Shown piece by piece: positions 23,415 to 33,637 of a stretch of 64,000 bases of DNA. Source of the stretch: Posidonia oceanica (taxonomy: Eukaryota > Streptophyta > Magnoliopsida > Alismatales > Posidoniaceae); NCBI GenBank assembly GCA_037176725.1, contig JAZBRS010000050.1:15580001-15644000 (forward strand). The letters are read 5' to 3'. Under the pieces are notes generated by a model. The model saw only the letters and a program-made list of their open reading frames with translations. It searched no databases and was not told the origin of the DNA. Positions within the stretch are counted from its first letter, which is position 1; each line of letters starts with the position of its first letter. The translations under genes and the position numbers were made by a program.

Positions 23415-24172
23415 TTCTTTCTACACAATAAAGAAATGATAAGATGTCTAGATAGAAAAAAAAATCATGATGTCTAGATAGGAAAAAAAATCATGGTATT
23501 TTAAAGTAAATGTTTTAAAAGAACAATAACATTAAATATGTTATGGTGTCAAAATCTAAACAGACCCTTAGGATTATTCAACTAGTTCTTAACAAGATGA
23601 ATAGAGAAGCAAAACCACAACTATAACCATAGGCTTCTATGATGAACGTGGAAAATTCTATCAAGCTGTGCTTGGAGGTGCAGTAGTGGACTGATGTTGA
23701 TGGTGTATGGCAGCACAAACTGTATTCCAATTTTGGCAGCAAAATTTAACTTTGAATGAATATATTTCAAAAAAATTGTAGTATGAATGAATATATTTCA
23801 AAAAAATTGCTAGCTTAAATGCAGATACACATCTACAAGTAACTAGAGACACATCTACAAGTATGCAGATACACATCTACGAGTATGAATGAATATATTT
23901 CAAAAACAGTAACTTTTATTCTACTGCTATTTTATTCTTATTGTTTATTAGCACAATTTGATATTATAATAAAAGATTGACAAAAGTATTGTCAATCCTT
24001 CAAGGACCCAGTAAGATGAGATAAGATGAGAAACTGGGAATTTCTAAAAGAAAAGCACCATGCCTATAACATGATGAGATGAGAAACTACACATTTTTTT
24101 AATATGGTTGAAGTTGATTAGTGAGATTTAGTTTGATTAGCCCATTCTTTCCTATATATCTAAGGTATTCAT

Positions 24173-24203
24173 AAAAGTAGACAGCTAAAAGCTGTCTACT
24201 TTT
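24173..24203. repeat. Perfect 14-bp inverted repeat with 3-nt loop
   Basis: AAAAGTAGACAGCT, loop AAA, AGCTGTCTACTTTT. No T-tract follows that would suggest a terminator. It could be a fold-back remnant or excision footprint. A second perfect 11-bp hairpin, ATCAATGCTAG/CTAGCATTGAT, lies about 900 bp downstream. Confidence 0.8.
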
Positions 24204-26282
24204 AGGATTAGTGAGTCCTTAGGGGTCGATGTCTACATTCATTTTATTACTGATCTTAGGACACTTAATGATTTGGATAGTTATATGGTTTGTGGGCAAA
24301 GGAAAGGGTGATGAAATCCCCACCTTATCTTGTTTAATAGGTGATGCCCCATAGTATATGACTTTTACTGTATTTTTGGAATGATATGCAATGCTATTGA
24401 TGAATGTACGCATAAATAAAAACATAGCAAATATTTATGATGCATGATCAGGATTGCAAGCATTTAATCGAATACAACAACATAAAAGAAATATATGTGT
24501 GTAAATCAGTCTAAAATGATGAATGATGCATGATTAGCATTTTAGGGTACTTTAATTTTGATTATTACTTTCATTGTCGCATTTATGATGGTTGTATAAG
24601 TTCTGTGTAATTTTTAGAAATTAATGCCAACCTCAACGAGTGAGCGATCACACTCGTGATGATAGACATTTTAATTAGTTTAAGTATGATTTTAATATCT
24701 AAATCTTAGTCCTAAATTTTAAATCCTAATCCCTAATAACCCCCAGCTGAACCTGCAAGAAAACACATCCACAAAAAAAGGAAAACGTGCACCGATGTGA
24801 GAGGTGATGAAATCCCCCCACAACACTCAAAAAACTACATGAAAGGTGATAAAATCCCTTCATGTGGTGCACACACACACCCGGTGTGCAAAGGACGCAT
24901 ACCTAGCATCTGATATGCGATTTATTATAGTACGCGTGTGTGCATAGTGCGTCCTGATGTATTATGCAATTATTTTTTAATTATCCTACTCTTTGATCTA
25001 TTACAAAGTAATATAATAATAAGCAAGTATACATATTCAAAAGCATTTAGAAAGAATAATGTCACATTCATAATAGTTGGATCAATGCTAGAATAAACTA
25101 GCATTGATATCTAGCTTTCAACACTTATCATGGGCCCCCTTTACTCCCCAGGTATCTTTCAAGAACTGGAATTAACTGGAAGCAGATATCAGGTTGATAA
25201 TTGATTGTAAAACCGCACATGGTTACTAGGATAAGATCCTAAAATGATACTCAAGACTGACTTGAATTATTATGATAACTTCAAAAATTATCATATCATC
25301 AAAAGTTCATATTCACAAAACCAACCGGTTGTGTTTGAATAGCAAACAAACACCATGAGCATCTCTATCAGCCTCCAAGAACTACTAATAATAATGTTTC
25401 ATAAACAATATTCTCCAACAGCACAATTCTTATCACTTTTCTAACGGGTTCTAGGTATATACATGGTCCCTCATCAGAGCATCGTTGGCACTTCCATACT
25501 AACCCATCTCAATCAACAAAGTGGGTTGAGATGAAATTCCAATACTTTTTCCTAGTATGGAGAAAGAACGGAGTGCACTTCTCTGAACTTGGCACTAATT
25601 CTATATCTCGGAAGTCAGAATAATAGTACCCTTTTTGTTAATTTGAAGATCCAAAGATTCCAGGCCCCCCTACTTCCATGAAGCAGTGCACATAGCTTTA
25701 CCAGTCATATTATCCCCACGGCAACATAACAAGGTGAGGCCATCAACTCATCACTTCTTCTTCTCCCTTTGCATTATCTTGAAATCAAGAAATCCATGGT
25801 ACTGATAGTAAATACAGTGTATAATCCACTCCAATGCATCTTCTATACATCAAAATACAGAACCTTAATTCAGGTATGTAATCCATTGCATGCTCTGGCT
25901 TAGTAGAGTAACGTGTTTAAAAAACAAGTTGAATTGTTAATATGCATAGTAAAAAATTCAGATAAATGGTGCTCTGAGAAGTGGAAACGTTGGTTTCCAG
26001 GAAAGAGGTAATATTAGTAGGGCTAAACTAGTGCTTTAGCAGACAGTTAATTATCATAGTTCCAAAATTATGGATAATTGAACCAAAACACCCATTAGTC
26101 CAGTAAAAATAGTAAAATTATTGGAACACCTATCTAAATAGAGAGACAAGAGTGTAATCATTCATGTAACATGTTGGATGACAAATGACTTACTTCATAA
26201 CTCTCTAGAATTTTGATTTAGGCCCTGAACTGCATTGAAATGCTTCTACATATCATGAGAAAAAAAAGAAAAAGAACATACT

Positions 26283-26440
26283 GGTACTGTGGTAGACGGA
26301 CAACTGATTCTGCTGTCTCCTCTTCCACAAAGTGGGAGACATCCAATGATCCAGATCGATCACAGATTGCTGCTATTCAATCAGTCACCAGGACCAGGAA
26401 CTCCCCTTAGTCATCTTTTGTGACCAAATGTCTAAAATTC
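26283..26440 (-). pseudogene. Unidentified exon-like block
   Basis: On the minus strand an acceptor-like TTCTTTCCAG precedes a frame reading NFRHLVTKDD, stop, GEFLVLVTD, stop, then IAAICDRSGSLDVSHFVEEE. Codon composition looks protein-like, but two stops interrupt it and I do not recognise the family. It may be a captured host exon. Confidence 0.25.
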
Positions 26441-27194
26441 CTGGAAAGAAACCACTTGGATGATAGTTAATTCAAAGAAAGCTTCACCATTTTGCAACAC
26501 TTCTACCTTAATGGGTCAGAGTAGAACTGCCATCCATCTCTCAGGAATCGGGAAACCTAAGTAGTTCTTTGAGCACTGTGCACAATTCAGTCCAAGTGCT
26601 AAACAATAAACATCTTTCCATATCTATTGCTGATCTGTAATTCTATGACGAACAAATGAAAGCACCTGAGTATAAGATGCAGCACACATCGATAGAACCA
26701 GATGAGCCATTCACACGGATTAATCTCTTGGAAGACTTGAAAAGGCAAAATTATCTGCATATCACTACTAGAAAACCAAATGATTTTATAAGCTAGAGTC
26801 CAATAAAGTCAAACCTCTTGCTTGAGACCTACTCATACCACCATCAATGGCAGTATATTATCAAATCTACATTCTACCCAAATCTTTTGTTAGACTGGCA
26901 CCCTTCTGCTCTACTAATCTCGAATCAATTCCATTCTCAAGATAAAGCCATAAAGGGTCCATTAGGTGTCAAGTTTTAACACCATATAATCCCATGTCTA
27001 GAACAATGAAACAATCAATCACAAACTACGTCTAATTAGTCCATTTGCAGTTGCAACAGAAGTAAAAAAAAAACAGAAAATAGAAAAGCAAAATGACAAA
27101 AAAAGGACTGAGGATGAGGAGGAGGTTCATGGGCATACATTTGTAGAAAACAGATAACTACATATTAATAACTACATTTGTAGTTGAGAAACGT

Positions 27195-27480
27195 TCATGG
27201 GCATACACAGTGAGAGAGAGAGAGAGAGAGAGTAATGACCAACCTTGAAGAAACGTTGAAGGATGAGGAAGAGGTTCTGCTGGCGAAGTTACAACTGAGG
27301 ATGAGGAGGAGCCGGCTGTGCTCGAATGGAGGATGAGGAGGAAGAAGCAACCCGATCGTCGGAGGAGGACGTAGTGAGAGGGAGAGACGAGGAGGCGGCT
27401 GTCGGAGGAGGATGCAGCGAGAGGGACAGACGAGAGGGAGAGACGAAAGGCAGAGACAGAAGGGTGAAGTCACCCGCAGG
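27195..27480 (-). promoter_or_regulatory. Probable promoter/5' UTR end of the CACTA transcript unit
   Basis: GC-richer sequence between the TnpD side and the right subterminal repeats, with a (GA)10 tract at 27,212-27,232 and many GGAGGA/GACGAGG repeats. In En/Spm elements the promoter and untranslated first exon lie here. A 92-codon minus-strand frame is low-complexity and not called. Confidence 0.35.
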
Positions 27481-27719
27481 CCGATATTTTAAGGCAGATT
27501 TAGCGAGGACAGATAACGAGGATATGTCCTCGCTATCTCCTCGCTAAATAAAAGGCGAGGACATAGCGAGGCTATTTCCTCGTTAAATCCTCGTAATATT
27601 ATTGCGAGGAAATATCCTTGCTATGTCCATGCTATTTAGCCTCGTTAAATTATTGCGAGGACAAGTCCTCGCCATGTCCTCGTGACTTGTCCTCGCAAAA
27701 TCATGAATTTCTAGTAGTG
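27481..27719. repeat. CACTA right subterminal repeats and terminus
   Basis: Dense GCGAGGACATAGCGAGG-type repeats matching the left end, finishing AATTTCTAGTAGTG at 27,719. It is followed by CCT, the target duplication. Confidence 0.88.
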
Positions 27720-28945
27720 CCTCTCCCGAGCTGTCCGCCTTTGCGTCGATAGCTCCTCCTAGGATCTGTCCCCTTACTTTTCGTCACAGTCCTGTTCTCA
27801 CTCGCTCTCAGTCAGCTATAGCCCAGTTTGCCGGTGAGCGCGTGATTTCTGTTGCCCCGGAGGGAATTTCCACTTCGGTCCCTCTGACTCTCGCTTCGAC
27901 TCCCTCTGTGCCCCTTGTGACACCAGGGTTTCACCCTTTAGTGCATGGGACACCCTAGCATGTTGCGGAGCATTGGTAGACCTACGCCCCTCCAGATCCG
28001 GTCACCGAGTCCATCTTGATGACCACCACTCGCGCTCCGGAGGCGCCTCTGACCCCTCTATCCCAAGGCTATGTCACTTTTGACACCCTTTCTGCTGTGG
28101 CGACTTTTGCTGTAGGTTCCCTACCTCTTGGACAGTCATTGTCCTTACCTCTTGGACCTGGTCTCCTGCCGGCACTGCACCTCAACATTCCCACTGACGG
28201 GTCCCCTGACGTGCAGTATCAGTACTTGATGGAGACTGCCCAGAGACTGCAGGATATGGCTCTATCTGTTCGCCCCTCTTTCATTCCCGCTGCTTCTGAG
28301 GTTTCCCTGCAACCTGCTCCCGCATTTCAGGCTTTCCCCACTGCATCCCCGCTTAGACCACCGCCCCAGCTACTCACTGCTATGGCGATGGGGGCATGGT
28401 TTCCGCCTTCTGCATTTACACCACTCACCGCACAGTATATCACTCCGCCACCTGGTGGCCAGTCCTTCAGGCTGGTTGGAGCACAGTACCTGACGGGCCC
28501 GCTGCCTAGCACTGCGCCTACGTAGCAGCTGTTGCTCCAACACTCTGCACCATCCACTGCACAGCACTCTACCTACCCCTACCCCTACCCCTACCCCATG
28601 CATCAGCAGGTTCCTACCCCAGCATGCATCCCGTCATACACTGCACCCACGCACGGATACACTGGACATCACGTCGCATCACCAGGCGACGTGATGGTGG
28701 ATCTGGAGGAGCACCTTGGTGCGACCCAGTCGGCTTATGTGGCCCCTGTCCCTGCTGCTCATCACCTTCAGCAGCAAATCCAGACCTCATCAATAATAGG
28801 GTGGACGTTCTGTAAAAGGCACTATGTCTAGTGCAGGACACTGATCACCAGTCCTACCAGTTCTGGGACCTCTACTACTTTCCAGAGGCGGTGCTCCCAC
28901 CGAAATTTCGTATCCCAGATTTTAATAAGTATAATGGTAGGGGCT
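27720..28945 (+). pseudogene. gag remnant of the Tat/Ogre-like element
   Basis: Sequence resumes after the CACTA in retroelement sense. The longest frame, 28,016-28,525, is proline-rich (SLPLGPGLLPALHLNIPTDG). Further on, after stops and a frame change near 28,800, it reads ALCLVQDTDHQSYQFWDLYY then PPKFRIPDFNKYNGRG. The PPKF.IPDF.KY.G motif opens the gag core of Tat-lineage elements; gag packages the element RNA. Stops include TAG after the 28,016 frame and TAA near 28,815. Similarity ends mid-domain at about 28,945. Confidence 0.72.
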
Positions 28946-29860
28946 ACCTCAAACCGAACCAAACCGAATCGTGCCCACCCTTAACTCTTGTCAGTATGGA
29001 TTATCACCAAAATTAATAGGTAAATTATTTACAACAATAAATCTAGCATGCGTTTCCCTAGCTTTCTTATTATTATAAGACCAATTAGTTATTCTACCAT
29101 CTGGGTTAATTTGGAGTTGGGTTTAGTAGCTAGTATCAGATAACTTTTTTTTATTCTCTCTTGACATGTAGCTCTATGTCTAATTAAGTAAATGACTATT
29201 ACCACTAGAAGACTTACATGAGAAGTCTACTTTGCATTGCTTGCAAAATGCTCGCTCCTCGACAGTGATGGATGGATAGGTAGAAGATCCCCAATCGGCC
29301 TTTGGATTAATTATTTCTTTCCTTTACTTGTTGCTTTACATCAAAAAGATTGGATTTTGTTTTGGCTTGTCTGTTTTGTTATTGAAAAGGATTCGATTCA
29401 ATGATCTCTCCAATGGAGGATATACTGGAAAACGTCGAATGGGCTTCTGGGTTCACTGTTTCTTCCCCTGTTGTGTTGCAATGTGTCGAATAGATCGGAT
29501 TTTTTTTTTCTTTTTAGTTTGTTGTGTTCCGGGCCAGGGTTCCTATTGTTAGGGGGGTTTTGTCGGAAAAAATTCACCTTTGATTTGGGTTTTGCACAGA
29601 AGAAGGGAATACTTTATGTTTGTTTCCTTCTTTGCTCCTCCCACGTTTATATCTGATTAATTGGTTCTCTATATTTAACCAGTTCTTCACAACTCATGGT
29701 TGACACTTCGCAGATAAAATATTGAATAAAGTATTCTATTGGGTTCACCATCATTTCTTCTTGGTTGAATAGTTCTACACAGAAAACGATGGATTTGCTT
29801 TTTATTTCTTTATTTGGTTGCACAATTTTTATTTTTATTAAAAAAAAAAGCCACCCAGCA
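28946..29860. other. Unassigned stretch, possible hAT MITE end at its start
   Basis: 28,946-28,985 (CAAACCGAACCAAACCGAATC, then GTGCCCACCCTTAA) resembles an inverted terminus of hAT-type MITEs. The rest is AT-rich with intron-like T-rich tracts and no recognised frame. It may be the 5' flank or first intron of the plant gene fragment that follows. Confidence 0.35.
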
Positions 29861-29899
29861 TCCACTTTGTGATGATCTTATGGATTTGGGTTTTGCAGA

Positions 29900-30895
29900 G
29901 AATAAAAGACATCTCCACAGGATTCTGACTCTGAGCGTCATCCGAGTTCTACTTCTCATGGAACTGTTCATCCGAGGTATACTCCCTATTATGTTCTTTT
30001 CTGTCCTTGCAAATTTGAATATGAAAAGGTGTTGTCTTCCAATGAAAAAGTTTATCTTGTTGAACAACAATGTTTTAAATCTCATATACTCATCACACTA
30101 TTTGGTCAGCTGTAGACAATGTAGCTTTAATTCTTCTTTTGTTATGTTAATTTAATGGTAACTTGATCCTTTTTGGCTTGACAGGATATAGAGTCAATGT
30201 CACCGCGCACTTCCCCACCCACTACAGTGTCTAATTCCCCCAAGCTTACTTCGAGATTATCCAAGAAGGAGGTATATTCCTACACCTGCATTTAATTGAG
30301 ATGGGTGCCAGTAAAGAAGCTTTATTCTAGTCTTTATTTTATTTAGATGAAAATCTGATTGTGGTCTTCTTTCTTAACATTCTTGCTTCTTTCATTCTTA
30401 TTCATTTCACTATGTTTATTATTATGATGATGAATACTTGCTTCTGCCTCGACCCCAAATCTGGTTCAACCATCTCTGCTTCCGAATTTTGATAGAAATA
30501 TGACTTATTTTTTATTCTTCTCCTGCCATGCGAAGTTTCTTTTCTCCTCTTTCAGTCATCATCACGTAAACCTACTGAAAGGATTATTCATTACTATCCA
30601 TTTTCAGACATTGCCACGTAAACCCAATGGAAGGATGATCCACTACTACATAGCAGATGATGAGGGCAATGTGGATGAAAGCTATGAAAACTTTACTATT
30701 ATCTTTGAAGGATCAGAAGTGCAGGAGTTGGCTCATAGATTGGAGGAGGAAATGGGGATGGATGGTGTCATCATGTGCACTCGTAATGTTCTAACTGGTC
30801 AGCTCTCTCCACTTCGCTTGCACCTACCTCCCAACAATGCAAAAATGAATGTTGTGGTTGTTTCATCCTCCTCAAAAGGTAAGTTGACTTTTGAT
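29900..30895 (+). pseudogene. Fragment of an unidentified plant gene (three exon-like blocks)
   Basis: Block 1 (29,900-29,978, between TTTTGCAG and GTATACTC) is Ser/Pro-rich in one frame (PQDSDSERHPSSTSHG). Block 2 (30,184-30,270) reads DIESMSPRTSPPTTVSNSPK. Block 3 (acceptor TTTTCAG near 30,608, to 30,880 before GTAAGT) reads TLPRKPNGRMIHYYIADDEG and continues NVDESYENFTIIFEGSEVQE, then LPPNNAKMNVVVV. Block 3 is acidic, well conserved in look and free of stops. I do not recognise the protein. It lies just upstream of CACTA TnpA-like exons in the same orientation, so it may be a captured host fragment. Confidence 0.45.
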
Positions 30896-31159
30896 ATGTA
30901 GTAAAATTGTGTTTGGCCTGATCAACTATAAAAGTCTGAGAGTTTGTGTTTCCTAGAGGCATGATGGCTTCTTTTGTACAATCTGTGTTAAGGATTTTAC
31001 AATCAATATGTTTAGTGATTACAAACATAAAAATACACTATTTTGGTGGTTTTCTTGATAAAATCCTGTATTTTTTTATGTGCTTGGATTTCTTCCTGAG
31101 AAGTCTCAAACTGACTTGAATTTTGACCTGATTTTAATAATTAAATCCATCAATTTTGA

Positions 31160-32312
31160 TTTTTCATATGATAGTTGAATTAGTAATAAAAGGCAAAGAC
31201 AATTTTTACCGCTTGATCATCTGTATAAAAAGCAAAGGGATAAGTTCAAAAGGGGAGTCGAGAAAGAAATCACTGTAGAACGATTTTCTGGAGTTGATGT
31301 TAAGAACAATATATCTGAAGATACAGATAGTGATGGTGTATCGGGGTCATGCTCGACTTCTACAATGGATAATGGTATTTGCACAATTATATGTTCACGT
31401 ATATATTTTTTTTCATTGAAAACTTTTCAAATTTATTTATGTGATTGTAGATTCTGAGACACAAAGATCAAGAGGGGATACACAAGAAATTCCTATACCA
31501 ACAGTTCCAATTCATGCAATTGCACGGAAAGGGTTGTCACATTTAATAAAATTAGTATATATAATTGTCTATTGTTTATAAAAATAAGTGTGTTAATATT
31601 TACTTGTTATTTGAATTTTTGTAGATCATTTGAACTACGTTCAGTGAAGTTACAAATAGCTAATATTGTTAAGGGTCATCTTCCAGCTGCTTACCTATCA
31701 TGGAACGACTGGAAAGATACAGAGAAGAACATAATGTGAGGGAAATTATTGGTAACTAATTGCATTTATAATTTAAATTTCGTATCATTTATCTACAATG
31801 ACTAATGCTTATTTTTAAAAGGAATATTACACCTTTGGAGATGAAGTGGCAACTAGACATGTAAAAGAAACATTTGATAATTAGCTACTTTGCTTTTTCA
31901 TGTTATACTATACTTTGTCCTATTGATGCATGCTACCAAATCATATACAAATTAAACCTTCATAAACCCTTGCAGTGGAATTTGACCAATTAAGTTAAAA
32001 ATGATCTTTAGGGATTTTTAAAGATTCTATAAAATCTAATTAATTCTCAAAATTTCAAGAATACAATACATTTTATATTTCTTATGATAGTTTAATGAGG
32101 TCGATGAATGTCGTTTTGTGTCCTTAAACTTAATTCTTTTTTTAAATTGAAACAATGGAATTATATGCTTTAATGAAATATCCTATGTTGTTTATATTCT
32201 AATATTGTTCTATGATTTGTATTGTTTTTTGTAGGCTTCTACAAGTGTTAACGCTAATGATGATCAGGATGTGGAGCCAAATTCTACAAGCTATGCAGAT
32301 GATGATGTTTGA
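31160..32312 (+). pseudogene. TnpA-like exons of a second CACTA element
   Basis: Three blocks join in phase with GT/AG borders: about 31,165-31,372 (KRQRQFLPLDHLYKKQRDKF, later EDTDSDGVSGSCST), 31,451-31,532 (SETQRSRGDTQEIPIPTVPI) and 31,625-31,738 (SFELRSVKLQIANIVKGHLP, then AAYLSWNDWK). A last block, 32,236-32,312, ends NSTSYADDDV and stop. The basic/acidic start and the A-x-x-Y-x-x-W-x-x-W/V-P region resemble the N-terminal part of plant En/Spm TnpA. The middle of the usual protein is not visible. The family is supported by the subterminal repeats that follow. Confidence 0.5.
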
Positions 32313-32574
32313 ATTAGATATTTCATTCAATCAATCTTGATGTAACTGATACCTTAATATTTTATATTTTCTTTTGAAAATAGTCATGTAACTGATACCT
32401 TAATATGAGGACATGACGTACTGTATTATGAAATTAATATATATTATTTTTGTTGAATTTGAAGTTTATTATCAAATTAGTATATGATCTTCATTTTGAA
32501 AATAATTTAGTTTATTTTATATATTATAATACAAGTGATGAAAAGAAAATAAATTATATTACATGTTATAGTAG

Positions 32575-32866
32575 TGGTTAACTTTCGCCATGGTGTTAGC
32601 CACGGAAAATACCGTGTCTAAATTAACCATGGAAAATACCATGTCTAAATTAGCCACGGCATGGCCACGGATTTTGATACAAGTATAACACATTTGTTGC
32701 CACGGATTAGCCACGGATGAAGACCGTGGCTAAATTTAGATACGGAATTTTTAGCCACGGACTCCGCCACGGTTAAAAGCCGTAGTTAAATTGATTTAAC
32801 CACGGTTTTTTTAGTATTAGTCATAGAATTTGACCGTAGCTAAAGTCTAATTTTCTTATAGTAAGA
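32575..32866. repeat. Subterminal repeats and eroded terminus of a second CACTA-like element
   Basis: TAGCCACGG, ACCGTGTCTAAATT and CCGTGGCTAAA motifs repeat in both orientations. The end reads TTTTCTTATAGTA at 32,853-32,865, close to a CACTATAAGAAAA-type terminus with the last base changed. The opposite terminus was not found, so the left boundary is unknown. Confidence 0.55.
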
Positions 32867-33581
32867 AACTATCTCAATGCACCTGTTCCTCTTTGCACTC
32901 CCCACCACAACTGCTGCTTCTTCTTCAAATAAAGCACGTGTATCAACTCCTTCCCATTTTTTTCCCCATCTCCCAAGCGACATGTCCAATAATACTTTAC
33001 AGCGTTGATAAGCACATGTAGAAGGTCCCAGTGTGCAGTCCACACGAAGAAGCCCCATTATTGAAGCTCTTTGAGGGATTGTCTGTCGGTGACAGACCAA
33101 ACCTCAGATTGAATCGAGGCAACATGAGTTTGCCCATGTTCATCTTCAGCCAACGTTGAATAGTATTGAACCTTGGTTCGATATATAAATGAATTCAATA
33201 TGAACAAAGTTTAGTTCAAGCTCGAATCTGGCTCATTAATAAAAATTAGCCATTATGTGATTTATAAATACATGGACAAATGCAATTAGTGATAACAAAT
33301 TCATTGACACATGCTTTTCAGGTTTATTACCAAGTCATCAGTATAAAAAGAAGAAGACATAGAAAATCTCAAGTTTTATTTGTTTCTTTACATAAACGAA
33401 CTGGGTTGTTCATCTGTAGTCTGTGATTTATGTTGAGGAGGAGAAACTTTAAGAGAAATCGTAACGTATTATTTGTTTCTTTATTAGATGCAACACAAAA
33501 ACCACTAGAAATATGTACTGATAATTAATGAAGTACATCTCCATCACATTTAGTTTTTTACTGCAAAGGCTGTGCTACAAC
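32867..33581. other. Unassigned stretch
   Basis: A minus-strand open frame (32,840-33,100) and the overlapping reading WGFFVWTAHWDLLHVL look protein-like, but I cannot identify them. The rest is AT-rich. The duplicated block starts at 33,582. Confidence 0.3.
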
Positions 33582-33637
33582 TTTATTATCAAGGAAACGA
33601 AAAATCACCTAGCTAGTTCCATTCACATAGAGATACA

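Larger units (their letters stand above)
23415..27194. other. CACTA sequence upstream of TnpD, mostly unassigned
   Basis: Long AT-rich stretch with no protein I can name. It holds three copies of GAATGAATATATTTCAAAAA (23,752-23,905), short ACACATCTACAAGTA repeats, two perfect hairpins (24,173-24,203 and about 25,084-25,107), and a GGTGATGAAATCCCC motif at 24,307, 24,806 and, as a variant, 24,844. A minus-strand exon-like block lies at 26,283-26,440. This much non-coding DNA between promoter end and TnpD suggests captured or nested fragments. Confidence 0.45.
6121..27719 (-). mobile_element. CACTA (En/Spm) transposon, 21.6 kb, TSD CCT
   Basis: Left end CACTACTAGAAAAA; the right end read in reverse is CACTACTAGAAATTC, giving inverted repeats of about 12 bp. 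The flanks are CCT at 6118-6120 and CCT at 27,720-27,722, the 3-bp duplication expected for CACTA. Both ends carry dense GCGAGGAC subterminal repeats. The transposase genes run on the minus strand in the usual order, TnpD then TnpA. Inserted later are an IDD gene fragment (17,617 to about 19,800) and a solo LTR (8642-14,366). Both transposase genes contain stops, so the copy is probably not autonomous. Confidence 0.92.
2008..28945 (+). mobile_element. Tat/Ogre-like Ty3/gypsy LTR retrotransposon, 3' truncated and split by a CACTA
   Basis: The parts are a 5' LTR (2008-4990), a primer-binding site (4992-5012), a leader to 6120, and gag coding at 27,720-28,945. The CACTA at 6121-27,719 separates leader from gag, and removing it with one copy of its CCT duplication rejoins them. 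The gag similarity ends abruptly in NKYNGRG near 28,945. No pol or 3' LTR was found. The 5-bp flank before the LTR is TACAG, but the other copy cannot be seen. Lineage is inferred from the primer site, the LTR ends and the gag motif. Confidence 0.75.
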
